A stretch of DNA of 64,000 nucleotides from Clostridia bacterium (GTDB lineage: Bacteria; Bacillota; Clostridia; Oscillospirales; Acutalibacteraceae), in the NCBI GenBank assembly GCA_017439585.1, contig JAFSIV010000023.1, positions 1-64,000 on the forward strand, written 5' to 3'. The notes under the pieces were generated by a model, which did not search any database, was not told where the DNA came from, and saw only the letters and a list, made by a program, of their open reading frames with translations. This document shows positions 1-7,748 of the stretch, in pieces. A program made the translations under genes and the position numbers. The stretch's first letter is position 1. Each line of letters starts with the position of its first letter.

Positions 1-63
1 AAAATGCAAAAAGAATGGACTTTGCAACTTGTGGACATCTGTGAACAACTGGATATAGATTAA
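1..63 (+). CDS. 3' end of an unidentified gene (partial)
   Basis: The frame beginning at base 1 is open for 20 codons and stops with TAA at 61-63. The readable tail ends in WTLQLVDICEQLDID. It lies about 60 bases upstream of a strong terminator, which is what the end of a gene would look like. The fragment is too short to assign to a family, and a chance open frame of this size is possible. Confidence 0.35.
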   Translation, partial: KMQKEWTLQLVDICEQLDID

Positions 64-125
64 AACTAAAGAAGATTCTCGGTTTTCAGAGCTCTTTCAT
101 TCGTGTCATTAAGTTCAAACTATCC

Positions 126-160
126 AAAAAACTCTCGTTCTTCGGAACGAGAGTTTTTTT
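126..160 (+). terminator. Intrinsic terminator
   Basis: ACTCTCGTTC and GAACGAGAGT pair around a TTCG-containing loop and are followed by seven T. A-rich sequence on the 5' side also allows read-out on the other strand. It closes whatever gene ends at base 63. Confidence 0.85.
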
Positions 161-162
161 AT

Positions 163-323
163 CCAAGCCGACAGGCTTGGTATATCATCAACACGGCAAA
201 GCCGTGTTGTATCTCATCACACCGTAGGTGTGCATAAAAAACTGTCGGCTTGATGATATACAAAACTTCGTTTTGATGATATGCAATTCCTACGGAATTG
301 ATGATATACAATGCTCCGCATTG
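163..323. repeat. Array of six short hairpins with a conserved GATGATAT-type spacer
   Basis: Six perfect palindromes with 3-4 base loops lie in a row: 163-180, 190-208, 218-232, 261-275, 284-300 and 309-323. Their stems differ (for example CAAAAC/GTTTTG, CAATTCC/GGAATTG, CAATGC/GCATTG), but they are separated by near-identical spacers reading GATGATAT or its complement ATATCATC. The orientation of the spacer flips in the middle, and the outer arms AAGCCGACA (165-173) and TGTCGGCTT (243-251) are complementary over a distance. This interval has no convincing reading frame. Its last base triplet is part of the -35 box of the next gene. Confidence 0.85.
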
Positions 324-349
324 ATTAATTTCCGCTTTTATGCTATAAT
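321..349 (+). promoter_or_regulatory. Promoter of the ADP-ribosylglycohydrolase gene
   Basis: TTGATT at 321-326 and a perfect TATAAT at 344-349 are separated by 17 bases. The predicted start of transcription near 356 leaves only the AAAGG ribosome-binding site before the ATG at 372. The first TTG of the -35 box is the last arm of the hairpin array. Confidence 0.75.
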
Positions 350-371
350 ACACTTAAAGGTCGGTGATGAT

Positions 372-1178
372 ATGTTCGGTGCAATATATGGCGATATAAT
401 AGGTTCGTATTATGAAACTCATTGTACAAAAGAATATGATTTTGAGTTTCAAAAAGACAGTACATTTACCGATGATACGGTTTTAACCGTTGCTGTTTGC
501 AAAGCAATATTAAATAATTCTGAATCTATTAATCGTTGGTCTGTCCGAAAAAGAGGTTTGGAGTATGCGGGACAGTTTCGCCAGTATTATTCATATTATC
601 CTAACTCGGGCTTTGGTAATATGTTTTCGGAATGGGCAAGATGCGATAATTTTAAGATAGATCACAGTTATGCAAACGGAGCTGCAATGCGTGCTGTTCC
701 TATTGGCTATGCATATAAAACTATTGAACAAGTTCTTTTACAGACAAAAGCAAGTTGTTATTATACTCATAATAATAGAGAAGCTATAAAAGCGGCGCAA
801 GCAGTAGCAACTGCTGTTTTTCTTGCGAGAAAAGGGGAAAGCAAACAGAATATTAAAGTTTTTTTGCAAAATCTTTTTCATTATGATTTAACGAAAAAAT
901 TAGAGGATATAAAAGAGAATTATGTTTTTGATAGTCGAGCTTCTTATAGTGTTCCTCCTGCAATTATAGCATTTTTAGAATCTACAGATTATGAAAGTGC
1001 AATTAGAAATGCTATTTCTCTTGGCGGAGATGCCGATACTGAGGCTTGCATAGCCGGTGGTATTGCAGAGGCTTATTATAAAGATATACCGAAACATATC
1101 TCGGATTTTTGTAATAGGAAAATAGATTATACATTAAAAAATGTTATTTTGGATTTTCAAAACCGATTTTGTGAATAA
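372..1178 (+). CDS. ADP-ribosylglycohydrolase family protein (DraG/ARH type)
   Basis: The 268-aa product belongs to the ADP-ribosylglycohydrolase family, which hydrolyses ADP-ribose from modified proteins, nucleic acids or small molecules using two metal ions. The signature metal-binding segments are both present: TDDT at residues 33-36 and GGDADTEA from residue 218. The N-terminus MFGAIYGDIIGS is typical of the family. I chose the ATG at 372 because AAAGG precedes it and the promoter at 321-349 would exclude earlier starts, which would also have to run through the hairpin array. The protein has no signal peptide and should be cytoplasmic. No ADP-ribosyltransferase or toxin partner is visible nearby, so the substrate is unknown. 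Confidence 0.9.
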   Translation: MFGAIYGDIIGSYYETHCTKEYDFEFQKDSTFTDDTVLTVAVCKAILNNSESINRWSVRKRGLEYAGQFRQYYSYYPNSGFGNMFSEWARCDNFKIDHSYANGAAMRAVPIGYAYKTIEQVLLQTKASCYYTHNNREAIKAAQAVATAVFLARKGESKQNIKVFLQNLFHYDLTKKLEDIKENYVFDSRASYSVPPAIIAFLESTDYESAIRNAISLGGDADTEACIAGGIAEAYYKDIPKHISDFCNRKIDYTLKNVILDFQNRFCE

Positions 1179-1264
1179 AGCAAATAAATTCTAGGTTTTC
1201 AATCAGTTATTTTTTTGGAAGTAACAGGTAATAATTTTAGTGTGGCTTTGCCACGAATTATAAA

Positions 1265-1292
1265 AGCAAGGCTTTGCCTTGCTCTTTTTATT
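1265..1292 (+). terminator. Intrinsic terminator after the ADP-ribosylglycohydrolase gene
   Basis: AGCAAGGC and GCCTTGCT pair around TTT, followed by CTTTTTATTT. A smaller hairpin (GTGG/CCAC, 1242-1254) precedes it. The 3' arm also carries the TTGCTC used as the -35 box of the next promoter. Confidence 0.8.
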
Positions 1293-1307
1293 TAATGGTG
1301 GTATAAT
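1279..1307 (+). promoter_or_regulatory. Promoter of the acetyltransferase gene
   Basis: TTGCTC (1279-1284) lies 17 bases before TATAAT (1302-1307). The -35 box overlaps the 3' arm of the upstream terminator. The predicted transcript begins only a few bases before the AGGTG ribosome-binding site. Confidence 0.6.
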
Positions 1308-1324
1308 TACCGCAGGTGATACAA

Positions 1325-1762
1325 ATGAAATTTATTGCTAAAAATTTTAGTGAACTTTCGCTTATGGAGCTTTATGAAATTTTGAAGGCTCGCTCACAGA
1401 TTTTTATATTAGAAAAAAATATGCACTGTCAAGATATAGATAGTGTTGATATAAAAGCAAGACATTTTTTTATTGAAGAAAACGGTAAGCTTCTGGCATA
1501 CCTGCGCGCTTTTTATACTGATGACAGTAAAACCGTTGTCAAAATAGGAAGGGTGCTATCAATCACACATGGTATAGGACTAGGAACTGATATTATGCGC
1601 AAAGCTATGGCAGACATAAAGGAAAATATGAAATGCCAAAAAATATGTCTCGATTCTCAAAAAAGCGCAATAGGATTTTATGAAAAATTAGGTTTTAAAA
1701 CTGTTTCGGGTGAGTTTTTAGAAGAAGGTGTTATACACGTTATAATGCAGTTAGAAATTTAA
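1325..1762 (+). CDS. GNAT family N-acetyltransferase, ElaA-like
   Basis: The 145-aa protein fits the ElaA branch of the GCN5-related acetyltransferases. The N-terminal half has the family pattern ELYEILKARSQIFILE, then D-rich ...DIDSVDIKARHFF. The acetyl-CoA loop region is around GRVLSITHGIGLGTDIMRKA, and the C-terminus has the usual SAIGFYEKLGFKTVSGEF. The ATG at 1325 is preferred over the GTG at 1316 because the GTG is part of the AGGTG ribosome-binding site, 6 bases from the ATG. It is probably a single-gene unit. The acceptor substrate cannot be told from sequence; ElaA-type enzymes are poorly characterised. Confidence 0.85.
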   Translation: MKFIAKNFSELSLMELYEILKARSQIFILEKNMHCQDIDSVDIKARHFFIEENGKLLAYLRAFYTDDSKTVVKIGRVLSITHGIGLGTDIMRKAMADIKENMKCQKICLDSQKSAIGFYEKLGFKTVSGEFLEEGVIHVIMQLEI

Positions 1763-1793
1763 ATTTTATTTTAATAGTTTGTTTATATAAAAA

Positions 1794-1850
1794 AGCCGTG
1801 AATTGAGGTGGACTCCGCAAGGAAGTGTGACTCAATTCACGGCTCTTTAT
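1794..1850. terminator. Bidirectional terminator between convergent genes
   Basis: A 14-bp perfect stem (AGCCGTGAATTGAG at 1794-1807 with its complement at 1831-1844) encloses a 23-base loop that can fold further. It is followed by CTTTATTTT on the plus strand and preceded by an A-rich run that serves the minus-strand deoR-type gene. Confidence 0.75.
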
Positions 1851-1877
1851 TTTATAGACCAAAGCTGGCGAAAGAGA

Positions 1878-2642
1878 TTATTTAGCGTTTATGACGGTTA
1901 TGTCGTTATCATAAAATATACTATTTTCATTTTTTTCAGGTTTGTAGGTAGTAACAATAAAATCAGCAGTTGACAAATCGGATATTTTTACCATAGCATT
2001 TCGTCCGAATTTACTTCTATCAGCGGCAATTATGCTAACACTTGACTGTTCGAGCATTTGTTTATCAATAGCTACTTCTTCGTTATAATATGTTGAAAAT
2101 CCTCCGTCGAAATCAATTCCGTCTACCGATAAAATCAGTTTATCTGCATAATAGTTTTTAAGAATGGAAGTGGCATCTGAGCCGAAGGTGAACTGATATT
2201 TTGAATTTACTGAGCCACCGATAAGAACAATGTTATAATTTGGATTAGCCGATGCTTCAAGTGCTATTGAAATCGAATTTGTGATAATGTTAAGGTGATA
2301 GTCGGTAGGTAGGTGCCTGAAAACAAGAAGCGTAGTCGTACCGGCATTGAGCATAATGGTATCATTTGGTTCAATCATTAGGGCGGTTTTCTTAGCAATA
2401 ATGTCTTTTTCTGCGTAGTTTGTTTCTAAACGCTGATTAAAGTTCATACTGCAATAAGGTTTGTATGAACTAATTGCACCGCCGTGAGTACGTGTAAGAA
2501 GCCCCTTGCTTTCCATATCGGTAAGGTAATTTCTAACTGTAACCTCAGAAACCTCAAACAACTGACTAAGCTTTGCGACTCTTACCGAGCCATCTTTTCG
2601 TATTAAATCTAAAATTTGCTGTTTTCTGTCTTCAGATACCAT
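1878..2642 (-). CDS. DeoR/GlpR family transcriptional regulator
   Basis: The 254-aa protein has an N-terminal winged helix-turn-helix at about residues 6-57, including the DeoR signature (VAKLSQLFEVSEVTVRNYL, then the LTRTHGGAI wing). The C-terminal effector domain at about 75-230 is of the phosphosugar-binding DeoRC type, with NAGTTTLLVFRHL and IGGSVNSK. Such regulators usually repress a neighbouring sugar operon until a sugar phosphate binds. The gene is divergent from the cluster at 2861-11884, which is therefore the probable target. The intergenic region contains matching motifs in both promoters. Confidence 0.92.
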   Translation of the reverse strand: MVSEDRKQQILDLIRKDGSVRVAKLSQLFEVSEVTVRNYLTDMESKGLLTRTHGGAISSYKPYCSMNFNQRLETNYAEKDIIAKKTALMIEPNDTIMLNAGTTTLLVFRHLPTDYHLNIITNSISIALEASANPNYNIVLIGGSVNSKYQFTFGSDATSILKNYYADKLILSVDGIDFDGGFSTYYNEEVAIDKQMLEQSSVSIIAADRSKFGRNAMVKISDLSTADFIVTTYKPEKNENSIFYDNDITVINAK

Positions 2643-2672
2643 TTAATTCAACCTCGCATAAATATTGTATTA

Positions 2673-2701
2673 AATGTACCATACATATATTTTTTTGTCA
2701 A
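2673..2701 (-). promoter_or_regulatory. Promoter of the deoR-type gene
   Basis: On the minus strand, TTGACA (2696-2701) is followed after 17 bases by TACATT (2673-2678). The spacer holds TATATGTATGG, which resembles a motif in the divergent promoter and may be an operator. Confidence 0.55.
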
Positions 2702-2770
2702 GTGAGTTAAAAATCGGTTTCGAATAACATTCATTTTTGGAAAAAACGAAAGGAAAAACGAAACAATTTA

Positions 2771-2799
2771 TTGACAAGTATATTGTATGGGTGTATACT
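2771..2799 (+). promoter_or_regulatory. Promoter of the DeoR-adjacent cluster
   Basis: TTGACA (2771-2776), a 17-base spacer and TATACT (2794-2799) form a near-consensus sigma-A promoter. The spacer contains ATATTGTATGG (2780-2790), a likely binding half-site for the divergent DeoR-type regulator. Confidence 0.8.
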
Positions 2800-2860
2800 G
2801 AAATTACGATGTTTTAGCAGTATTACAGAGTGTGATTTATACCGTAAAGGAGACTGGAAT

Positions 2861-4345
2861 ATGGAAGAAGTTTTGATTGGTTGGGCAGAAGAAAGCCTTG
2901 TGCCCAGTAAAAAAATATCTTTGGCAGGACAGTTTTATGAAAGAATTTCCGAATATGTTGAAAGTGAAATTACTGCAACTGCTATGTCGATTCAAAACGG
3001 TAAAGAGAGGGCAATTATTATTTCCTGCGACCTTACCGCTGTCAACGGAGAGCTTATCAAATCTGTTAGAGAAAAATTTGCTAAAATGACCGATGAAATA
3101 GATCCAAAATATATTATTGTTGGTGCCACTCATACACATACTTCGCATAAATATTCTTCAGGACTCGAAAAAAATGCATCAATTCTTTCTGAATTTATGA
3201 AAGAAGGTAAAGGCAAAAATTATTCTAAACTCGTGGAAACCGATGAAAGTGTGTTAAGCCCCACAGAAGCATTTGAATTCCTTTCTGATCGTATAGCGTT
3301 AGCGGCTAAGAAGGCATGGGACAACAGAAAAGAGGCTATGTATGCTAATGCATTTGGGCGTGCCGCAGTAGGTTTCTGCCGCAGGGTTTGCTATAATGAC
3401 GGTTCTGCTCAAATGTGGGGTGATACAAACACTGCCACCTTTACTGCATTAGAGGGCGGCAACGATTCGGGCATTGAGCTTTTATATATTTATAATGCAA
3501 ATAAAAAACTTACAGGTATTGTAGCAAATATTGCTTGTCCTTCACAGATTTTGGAGCATAGAAGCTTTATATCTGCTGACTATTGGGGCGAAGCAAAGAA
3601 AATTTTGAGAAAAAAATTCGGTGAAGACATTTATCTTCTTGCAATGTGCGGCGCAGGTGGAGACCAGTCTCCGCGTGACCTTGTCCGCTGGGTAGAACCC
3701 GAAACTCCTATAAACGATCCTAATATCAGCCGTCCTAATGTGATTGACCGCGTTGCAGATCCGTCTATGTTTGATTTATCGGGTTGCCGTCTTGCAGGTA
3801 AGCGTGTTGCAAACGAGATTATTTCGGTGTATGAAGAAATAACTGAAATTAAATCAGATATCCCCTTTGAACATAAAGCGCTTGTTTTTGATTTGCCACT
3901 CAGAAAAGTTACAATCGGCGATTATAAAACGGCAGTTTGCGAGATTGAATATTATGTGGATAAAAATAAGGATAAGGATAACTTTAACTTTAAAGACATT
4001 GCCACAATGCATGTATATGCAGGTACAATAGCCCGTTACCGTCAGCAACAAACACAGGAAATTGTTCCAACAGAAGTACATATTTTAAGATTGGGTGATA
4101 TTGCTATTGCTACTAATCCTTTCGAACTTTTTCTTGATTACGGTAACTATATTAAGGCAAGAAGCAGTGCGAAACAAACCTTTATCATGCAGCTTACTTG
4201 CGGTTCACTTGGTTATTTACCCACAGAGAAGGCAGAAAAAGGTGGTCATTACAGCGCCTATGTTTCGAGTGGTAATGTGGGCCACGAGGGCGGAGATATG
4301 TTAGCCCGAAGAAGTGTTACAGAAATAAATAAAATGTTTGGGTGA
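2861..4345 (+). CDS. Neutral/alkaline ceramidase-like hydrolase
   Basis: The 494-aa product resembles the N-terminal catalytic domain of neutral/alkaline ceramidases, zinc-dependent amidases. Visible family features are the opening IGWAEESLVP, a His-rich ATHTHTSHKY segment near residues 89-95, SADYWGEA near 238, and GAGGDQSPR near 264. No signal peptide is present, so unlike true secreted ceramidases it should act in the cytoplasm. The ATG at 2861 follows AAAGGAGA; a TTG at 2771 is inside the promoter and was rejected. As first gene of the DeoR-adjacent cluster it may hydrolyse an amide or ester of an imported sugar conjugate. The real substrate is unknown, and ceramide itself is unlikely. 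Confidence 0.75.
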   Translation: MEEVLIGWAEESLVPSKKISLAGQFYERISEYVESEITATAMSIQNGKERAIIISCDLTAVNGELIKSVREKFAKMTDEIDPKYIIVGATHTHTSHKYSSGLEKNASILSEFMKEGKGKNYSKLVETDESVLSPTEAFEFLSDRIALAAKKAWDNRKEAMYANAFGRAAVGFCRRVCYNDGSAQMWGDTNTATFTALEGGNDSGIELLYIYNANKKLTGIVANIACPSQILEHRSFISADYWGEAKKILRKKFGEDIYLLAMCGAGGDQSPRDLVRWVEPETPINDPNISRPNVIDRVADPSMFDLSGCRLAGKRVANEIISVYEEITEIKSDIPFEHKALVFDLPLRKVTIGDYKTAVCEIEYYVDKNKDKDNFNFKDIATMHVYAGTIARYRQQQTQEIVPTEVHILRLGDIAIATNPFELFLDYGNYIKARSSAKQTFIMQLTCGSLGYLPTEKAEKGGHYSAYVSSGNVGHEGGDMLARRSVTEINKMFG

Positions 4346-4367
4346 AGTTTTAAAGGAATGGTGATTT

Positions 4368-4970
4368 ATGAAAAAAGAATCGCTTAAACAGGCATTAAAT
4401 GTTTACACTATTGAAAAAGAGTGTATAGAGGGTATGCTCGATTATTTTAATGAGGATGCATATGGGAAAGCGGTAGAAATACTTAAAAATGCCCAAAGAA
4501 TAGGTTGTTCAGGTTGCGGACACAGCGGAATTATATGTCAGCACTTTGCGCATTTGATGTGCTGTATAGACAAGCCCGCGAAGTTCATATCGCCTGCCGA
4601 GGCGGTACATGGCGGTACCGGTTTTCTCCAAAAGGGCGATGTTTGTGTATTTGCATCACGCGGCGGTAAAACGAAAGAACTTTTGCCTATTCTTGACATT
4701 TGCAAGGCAAAAGGTGTTAAGGTTATTACAATTACCGAGAATTTAGAGTCGCCATTGGCAGAGAGCGCCGATGTTGTTTTAAAACAGTATGTAAACCGAG
4801 AAACTGATAAATACAACTGTCAGGGAACAACTTCTTCTACCTCTTTGGCAGTAATTTTCCATGTGCTTCAAACAGCACTTATCGAAGAAACGGAGTTTAA
4901 AAATGAGCAGTTTGCTTTGGTGCACCCAGGAGGTGCGGTTGGTGAACGGCTAAACGGAACCGAGTCATAA
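4368..4970 (+). CDS. SIS-domain phosphosugar isomerase-like protein
   Basis: The 200-aa protein is a single sugar isomerase (SIS) domain of the KpsF/GutQ or hexuloisomerase type. It shows GCSGCGHSG near residue 46, FASRGGKTKELLPIL (the phosphate-binding serine/glycine-rich loop) and a C-terminal HPGGAVGERLN like the HPGGALG of arabinose-5-phosphate isomerases. It lacks the CBS pair of KdsD. A strong AAAGGAATGGTG site precedes the ATG and it starts 22 bases after the ceramidase-like gene, so they are co-transcribed. It probably isomerises or binds a phosphosugar of the pathway. The exact substrate is not determined. Confidence 0.8.
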   Translation: MKKESLKQALNVYTIEKECIEGMLDYFNEDAYGKAVEILKNAQRIGCSGCGHSGIICQHFAHLMCCIDKPAKFISPAEAVHGGTGFLQKGDVCVFASRGGKTKELLPILDICKAKGVKVITITENLESPLAESADVVLKQYVNRETDKYNCQGTTSSTSLAVIFHVLQTALIEETEFKNEQFALVHPGGAVGERLNGTES

Positions 4971-5009
4971 TAACCGTTATAAGATTTAAAGGTATTGAGG
5001 TTTTTGTTT

Positions 5010-5846
5010 ATGAAGTTAAAAACATTTCTTTTTATGACTTTTGGCTGTTTAATGCTGTCGGCGGGTGTTTATTTTTTTAAAATTCCAAACGGATTTTCTA
5101 CAGGCGGAGTAACGGGAGTAAGTACAGTTTTATCGTCTTTTACTCCGATTTCTGCTACTATTTGGATAGCCATTTTCAACGGTTCATTTTTAATTTTAGG
5201 TTTTTTGTTTTTAGGAAAGGCTACGGGTATTTGGACGGTTTATTGCAGTATGCTGTTTTCAGGTTTAACATATCTATTAGAAAAAATTGTCCCTTTAGAT
5301 AAGCCACTTACCAATTATCCTCTTTTAGAGCTTATATATGCTATGCTGCTTGCGGCTATTGGTAATGCTATAATGTTTAACTGTGGAGTATCCTCGGGAG
5401 GCACAAGTATTTTGGCTTTAATACTTAAAAAATATACCTCTATGGATGTCGGCAAAGCGTTGTTGATTGTTGATTTTTTGATTGCTGCAAGTTCGATTAT
5501 TGTTTTTGGAATAGAAATAGGTTTGTTCTCTATGTTGGGGTTGTTTGCAAACGCCTTTATTATCGATGCTGTGATAGATAACCTTAATGTTTGTAAATAT
5601 TTTATTGTTATTACAAACAAGCGTGAAGAAATAAGCGCATATATTATGGAAATGCTGAATCACGGTGTTACGGTAGGGGCGGTTACGGGTGAGTATACAA
5701 AGGAAGAAAAGTATATGATTCATACGGTATGCAAGCGGATAGAGGCCATTCATTTGCGGAACAAAATAAAAGAAATAGATCCACAGTCATTTGTTATTGT
5801 CACATCAACCAGTGAAATTATAGGACGCGGATTTAGAAATGTTTAA
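5010..5846 (+). CDS. YitT family membrane protein
   Basis: The 278-aa protein has about five to six N-terminal membrane segments with the YitT hallmark FKIPNGFSTGGVTGVSTVL and a later CGVSSGGTSIL repeat. A soluble C-terminal DUF2179 domain (residues ~200-278, ITNKREEISAYI ... FVIVTSTSEIIGRGF) follows. YitT proteins are suspected transporters of unknown substrate. The ATG at 5010 was chosen over a TTG at 4995 because the TTG overlaps the GAGG ribosome-binding site. It sits in the DeoR-adjacent operon between the SIS and M20 genes, so it might carry a substrate or product of that cluster. Confidence 0.88.
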   Translation: MKLKTFLFMTFGCLMLSAGVYFFKIPNGFSTGGVTGVSTVLSSFTPISATIWIAIFNGSFLILGFLFLGKATGIWTVYCSMLFSGLTYLLEKIVPLDKPLTNYPLLELIYAMLLAAIGNAIMFNCGVSSGGTSILALILKKYTSMDVGKALLIVDFLIAASSIIVFGIEIGLFSMLGLFANAFIIDAVIDNLNVCKYFIVITNKREEISAYIMEMLNHGVTVGAVTGEYTKEEKYMIHTVCKRIEAIHLRNKIKEIDPQSFVIVTSTSEIIGRGFRNV

Positions 5847-5857
5847 GGTGAGAGATA

Positions 5858-7018
5858 ATGTTTGATTATTTTAATTATGCTAAGGAAATAAGACGAGAGT
5901 TACATAAATTTCCCGAAATAGGCTTTGATTTGCCAAAAACTCTGTCTGTGATTCGCCGCGAGCTTGATAAAATGAATATACCGTATACTGAAAAATACGG
6001 CAAAAGCAGTATAGTTGCTACTATAAATGCCGGTAAGCCTTTTACTATCGCTTTACGAGCTGATATGGATGCTTTGCCGATTAAAGAAGAAACAGGTCTT
6101 GAGTTTGCATCTAAAATTGAGGGACAAATGCATGCCTGCGGTCATGATGTACATACGGCAAATCTTTTAGCTGCAGGACGCAAGCTTAATGATATGCGCG
6201 ATTCTCTTAATTGCTGTGTAAAGCTGTTGTTTACTCCTGCCGAGGAATACAGAATACCGGGCTGTAAGTTAATGGTGGAGGATGGAGTAACAGATGAATT
6301 TGATTGTGCGGTAGCGCTTCATGTAGATACTACTATGAATGTTGGTCAGGTTAATATTATGTCTGGCGGCATAAATGCAAATTCAATGGGTATTGAGGTG
6401 GAGTTTTTTGGCAAGGGTTCACATGCCAACTCTCAGCAAAAAGGCATTGATGCAATTCGTATAGCTGTAGAGGCTTATATAGGGCTTGAACTTATGCTTG
6501 CAAGAGAAGTGCCCTCAAATGAGCCAGCGCTTCTAAATATTGGCTCTTTTCACGGAGGCAGTTCAAATAATATCATAGCGGATTATGTAAAACTTACGCT
6601 TTCTTCACGCACCCAAAATGATGAGCTTACAAAGATTATGGAAAAACGCATTAAAGAAATTTGCGAAAAAACAGCAGAACTTTATGGGGGATCGGCAAGA
6701 GTAACTGTAACAAAGCTTTTGCCGTATGTGGATTGCGACCCTATTATGACCGAATGTATGCGTAAAACGGCAGTAAGGTTATTGGGTGAAGAAAATATAT
6801 TACCAAGGAAACGCACTATGGGTGGTGAGGATTTTTCTTTCATTTCAAGAAAAAAACCAAGTGTTATGTTTAGACTTGGTGTAGGTAAAAATGTTGAGAA
6901 ATCACCGTTAGCTCCGTTACACAGCCCAAACTTTTTAGTTGATGAGGACTGCTTAAAATATTCTGTTGATTTATTTGTTAATTTTGTTACAGATTATCAG
7001 AACGGAATAACCTTTTAA
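5858..7018 (+). CDS. M20 family amidohydrolase (aminoacylase/HipO-like)
   Basis: The 386-aa cytoplasmic metallohydrolase opens with RRELHKFPEIGF, carries LRADMDALPI and the metal-binding MHACGHDVHTA (around residues 91-101), PAEEYRIPG with the catalytic Glu, and a C-terminal GGEDFSF with a final metal ligand. These are hallmarks of the HipO/AmhX branch that cleaves N-acyl amino acids or similar amides. A lid dimerisation domain is present between about 180 and 295. AGGTGAGAG precedes the ATG, 11 bases after the YitT gene. Together with the ceramidase-like enzyme, it suggests that the cluster handles an amide-linked sugar derivative, which is inference only. Confidence 0.88.
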   Translation: MFDYFNYAKEIRRELHKFPEIGFDLPKTLSVIRRELDKMNIPYTEKYGKSSIVATINAGKPFTIALRADMDALPIKEETGLEFASKIEGQMHACGHDVHTANLLAAGRKLNDMRDSLNCCVKLLFTPAEEYRIPGCKLMVEDGVTDEFDCAVALHVDTTMNVGQVNIMSGGINANSMGIEVEFFGKGSHANSQQKGIDAIRIAVEAYIGLELMLAREVPSNEPALLNIGSFHGGSSNNIIADYVKLTLSSRTQNDELTKIMEKRIKEICEKTAELYGGSARVTVTKLLPYVDCDPIMTECMRKTAVRLLGEENILPRKRTMGGEDFSFISRKKPSVMFRLGVGKNVEKSPLAPLHSPNFLVDEDCLKYSVDLFVNFVTDYQNGITF

Positions 7019-7023
7019 ATTAG

Positions 7024-7078
7024 CCAAAATCAAGTTAAATTAAAGAGCAGTTTGTTTAATTATATATTCTTGATTTGG
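7024..7078 (+). repeat. Imperfect inverted repeat before the YjbQ-family gene
   Basis: CCAAAATCAAG (7024-7034) and CTTGATTTGG (7069-7078) are complementary apart from one bulged base, with AT-rich sequence between them that can extend the stem. It may be a processing hairpin or an operator between two halves of the cluster. No good promoter was recognised here. Confidence 0.4.
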
Positions 7079-7110
7079 TTGAATAATAAAAAATTATTGG
7101 AGGAATAAAA

Positions 7111-7731
7111 ATGGAATTTAAGTTTTTTCAGAAAGAGTTAGAGTTACAATCACGTGGTTGGATACCCACATTCCACGATATTTCAAAGGAAATTATCGAG
7201 ATTGTTAAGGCATCAGGTGTAAAGAATGGTACTGTTACCATCGCTTCACACCACACAACCTGTTCAGTTATGGTTCAGGAATGTTCACACGATATTGATA
7301 GTTTTGACCTTGAATATTTACAGCATGACCTTTTAGACATTATGAGAAAAATGATACCTGACTATGTTAACGAGGGCGATTACCGTCATCCTGGCCCGAT
7401 TCATTCAAAGTTCGGTAGATATGTTAACGAGCCCGGCGACTTTACAAGTATGAACACAGACGGTCACTTGCGTTCAGTATTCTTCGGCAGAAGTGAAACT
7501 ATGACCATTAAAGACGGCGAATTAGACGGTGGCGAGTTTGCACACGTTTACTTTGTTGACTGGGATCATGTTCGTGCTCGCAGAAGACAGGTTAACGTTA
7601 CAGTAATGGGTATTGGTGACGCAGAAATCGATAGAAAGTGGAACAACGGCGAGGTTATTAATACATTACATAAGTTCACAGACGAAGAAAAAGCTTATGA
7701 CGTTCACTATGACCTTCAGCAGAAAAGATAA
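7111..7731 (+). CDS. YjbQ (UPF0047) family protein, long form
   Basis: The 206-aa protein shows the YjbQ pattern: ASHHTTCSVMVQE near residues 47-59, a central run with conserved His and Asn (PGPIHSKFGRYVNEPGD, NTDGHLRSVFFGRS) and a C-terminal RARRRQVNVTVMGIG. Ordinary YjbQ proteins are about 135-140 residues, so this one is longer by roughly a third, with extra residues in the middle and at the C-terminus. YjbQ of E. coli can replace thiamine-phosphate synthase weakly; the true role of the family is open. GGAGGAATAAAA precedes the ATG. Its place just before the TIM-like gene suggests a role in sugar-phosphate metabolism. Confidence 0.82.
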   Translation: MEFKFFQKELELQSRGWIPTFHDISKEIIEIVKASGVKNGTVTIASHHTTCSVMVQECSHDIDSFDLEYLQHDLLDIMRKMIPDYVNEGDYRHPGPIHSKFGRYVNEPGDFTSMNTDGHLRSVFFGRSETMTIKDGELDGGEFAHVYFVDWDHVRARRRQVNVTVMGIGDAEIDRKWNNGEVINTLHKFTDEEKAYDVHYDLQQKR

Positions 7732-7748
7732 TTTAAGGAAATAACGAA

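Noticed and set aside
163..323. CRISPR-like regularity of the hairpin array
   Set aside because: The repeated part is only 8-10 bases and changes orientation. The would-be spacers are all palindromes, and no cas gene is nearby.
228..371. Upstream extension of the ADP-ribosylglycohydrolase reading frame to 228
   Set aside because: It runs through the hairpin array and the promoter, and it lacks a ribosome-binding site. The family N-terminus begins at the ATG at 372.
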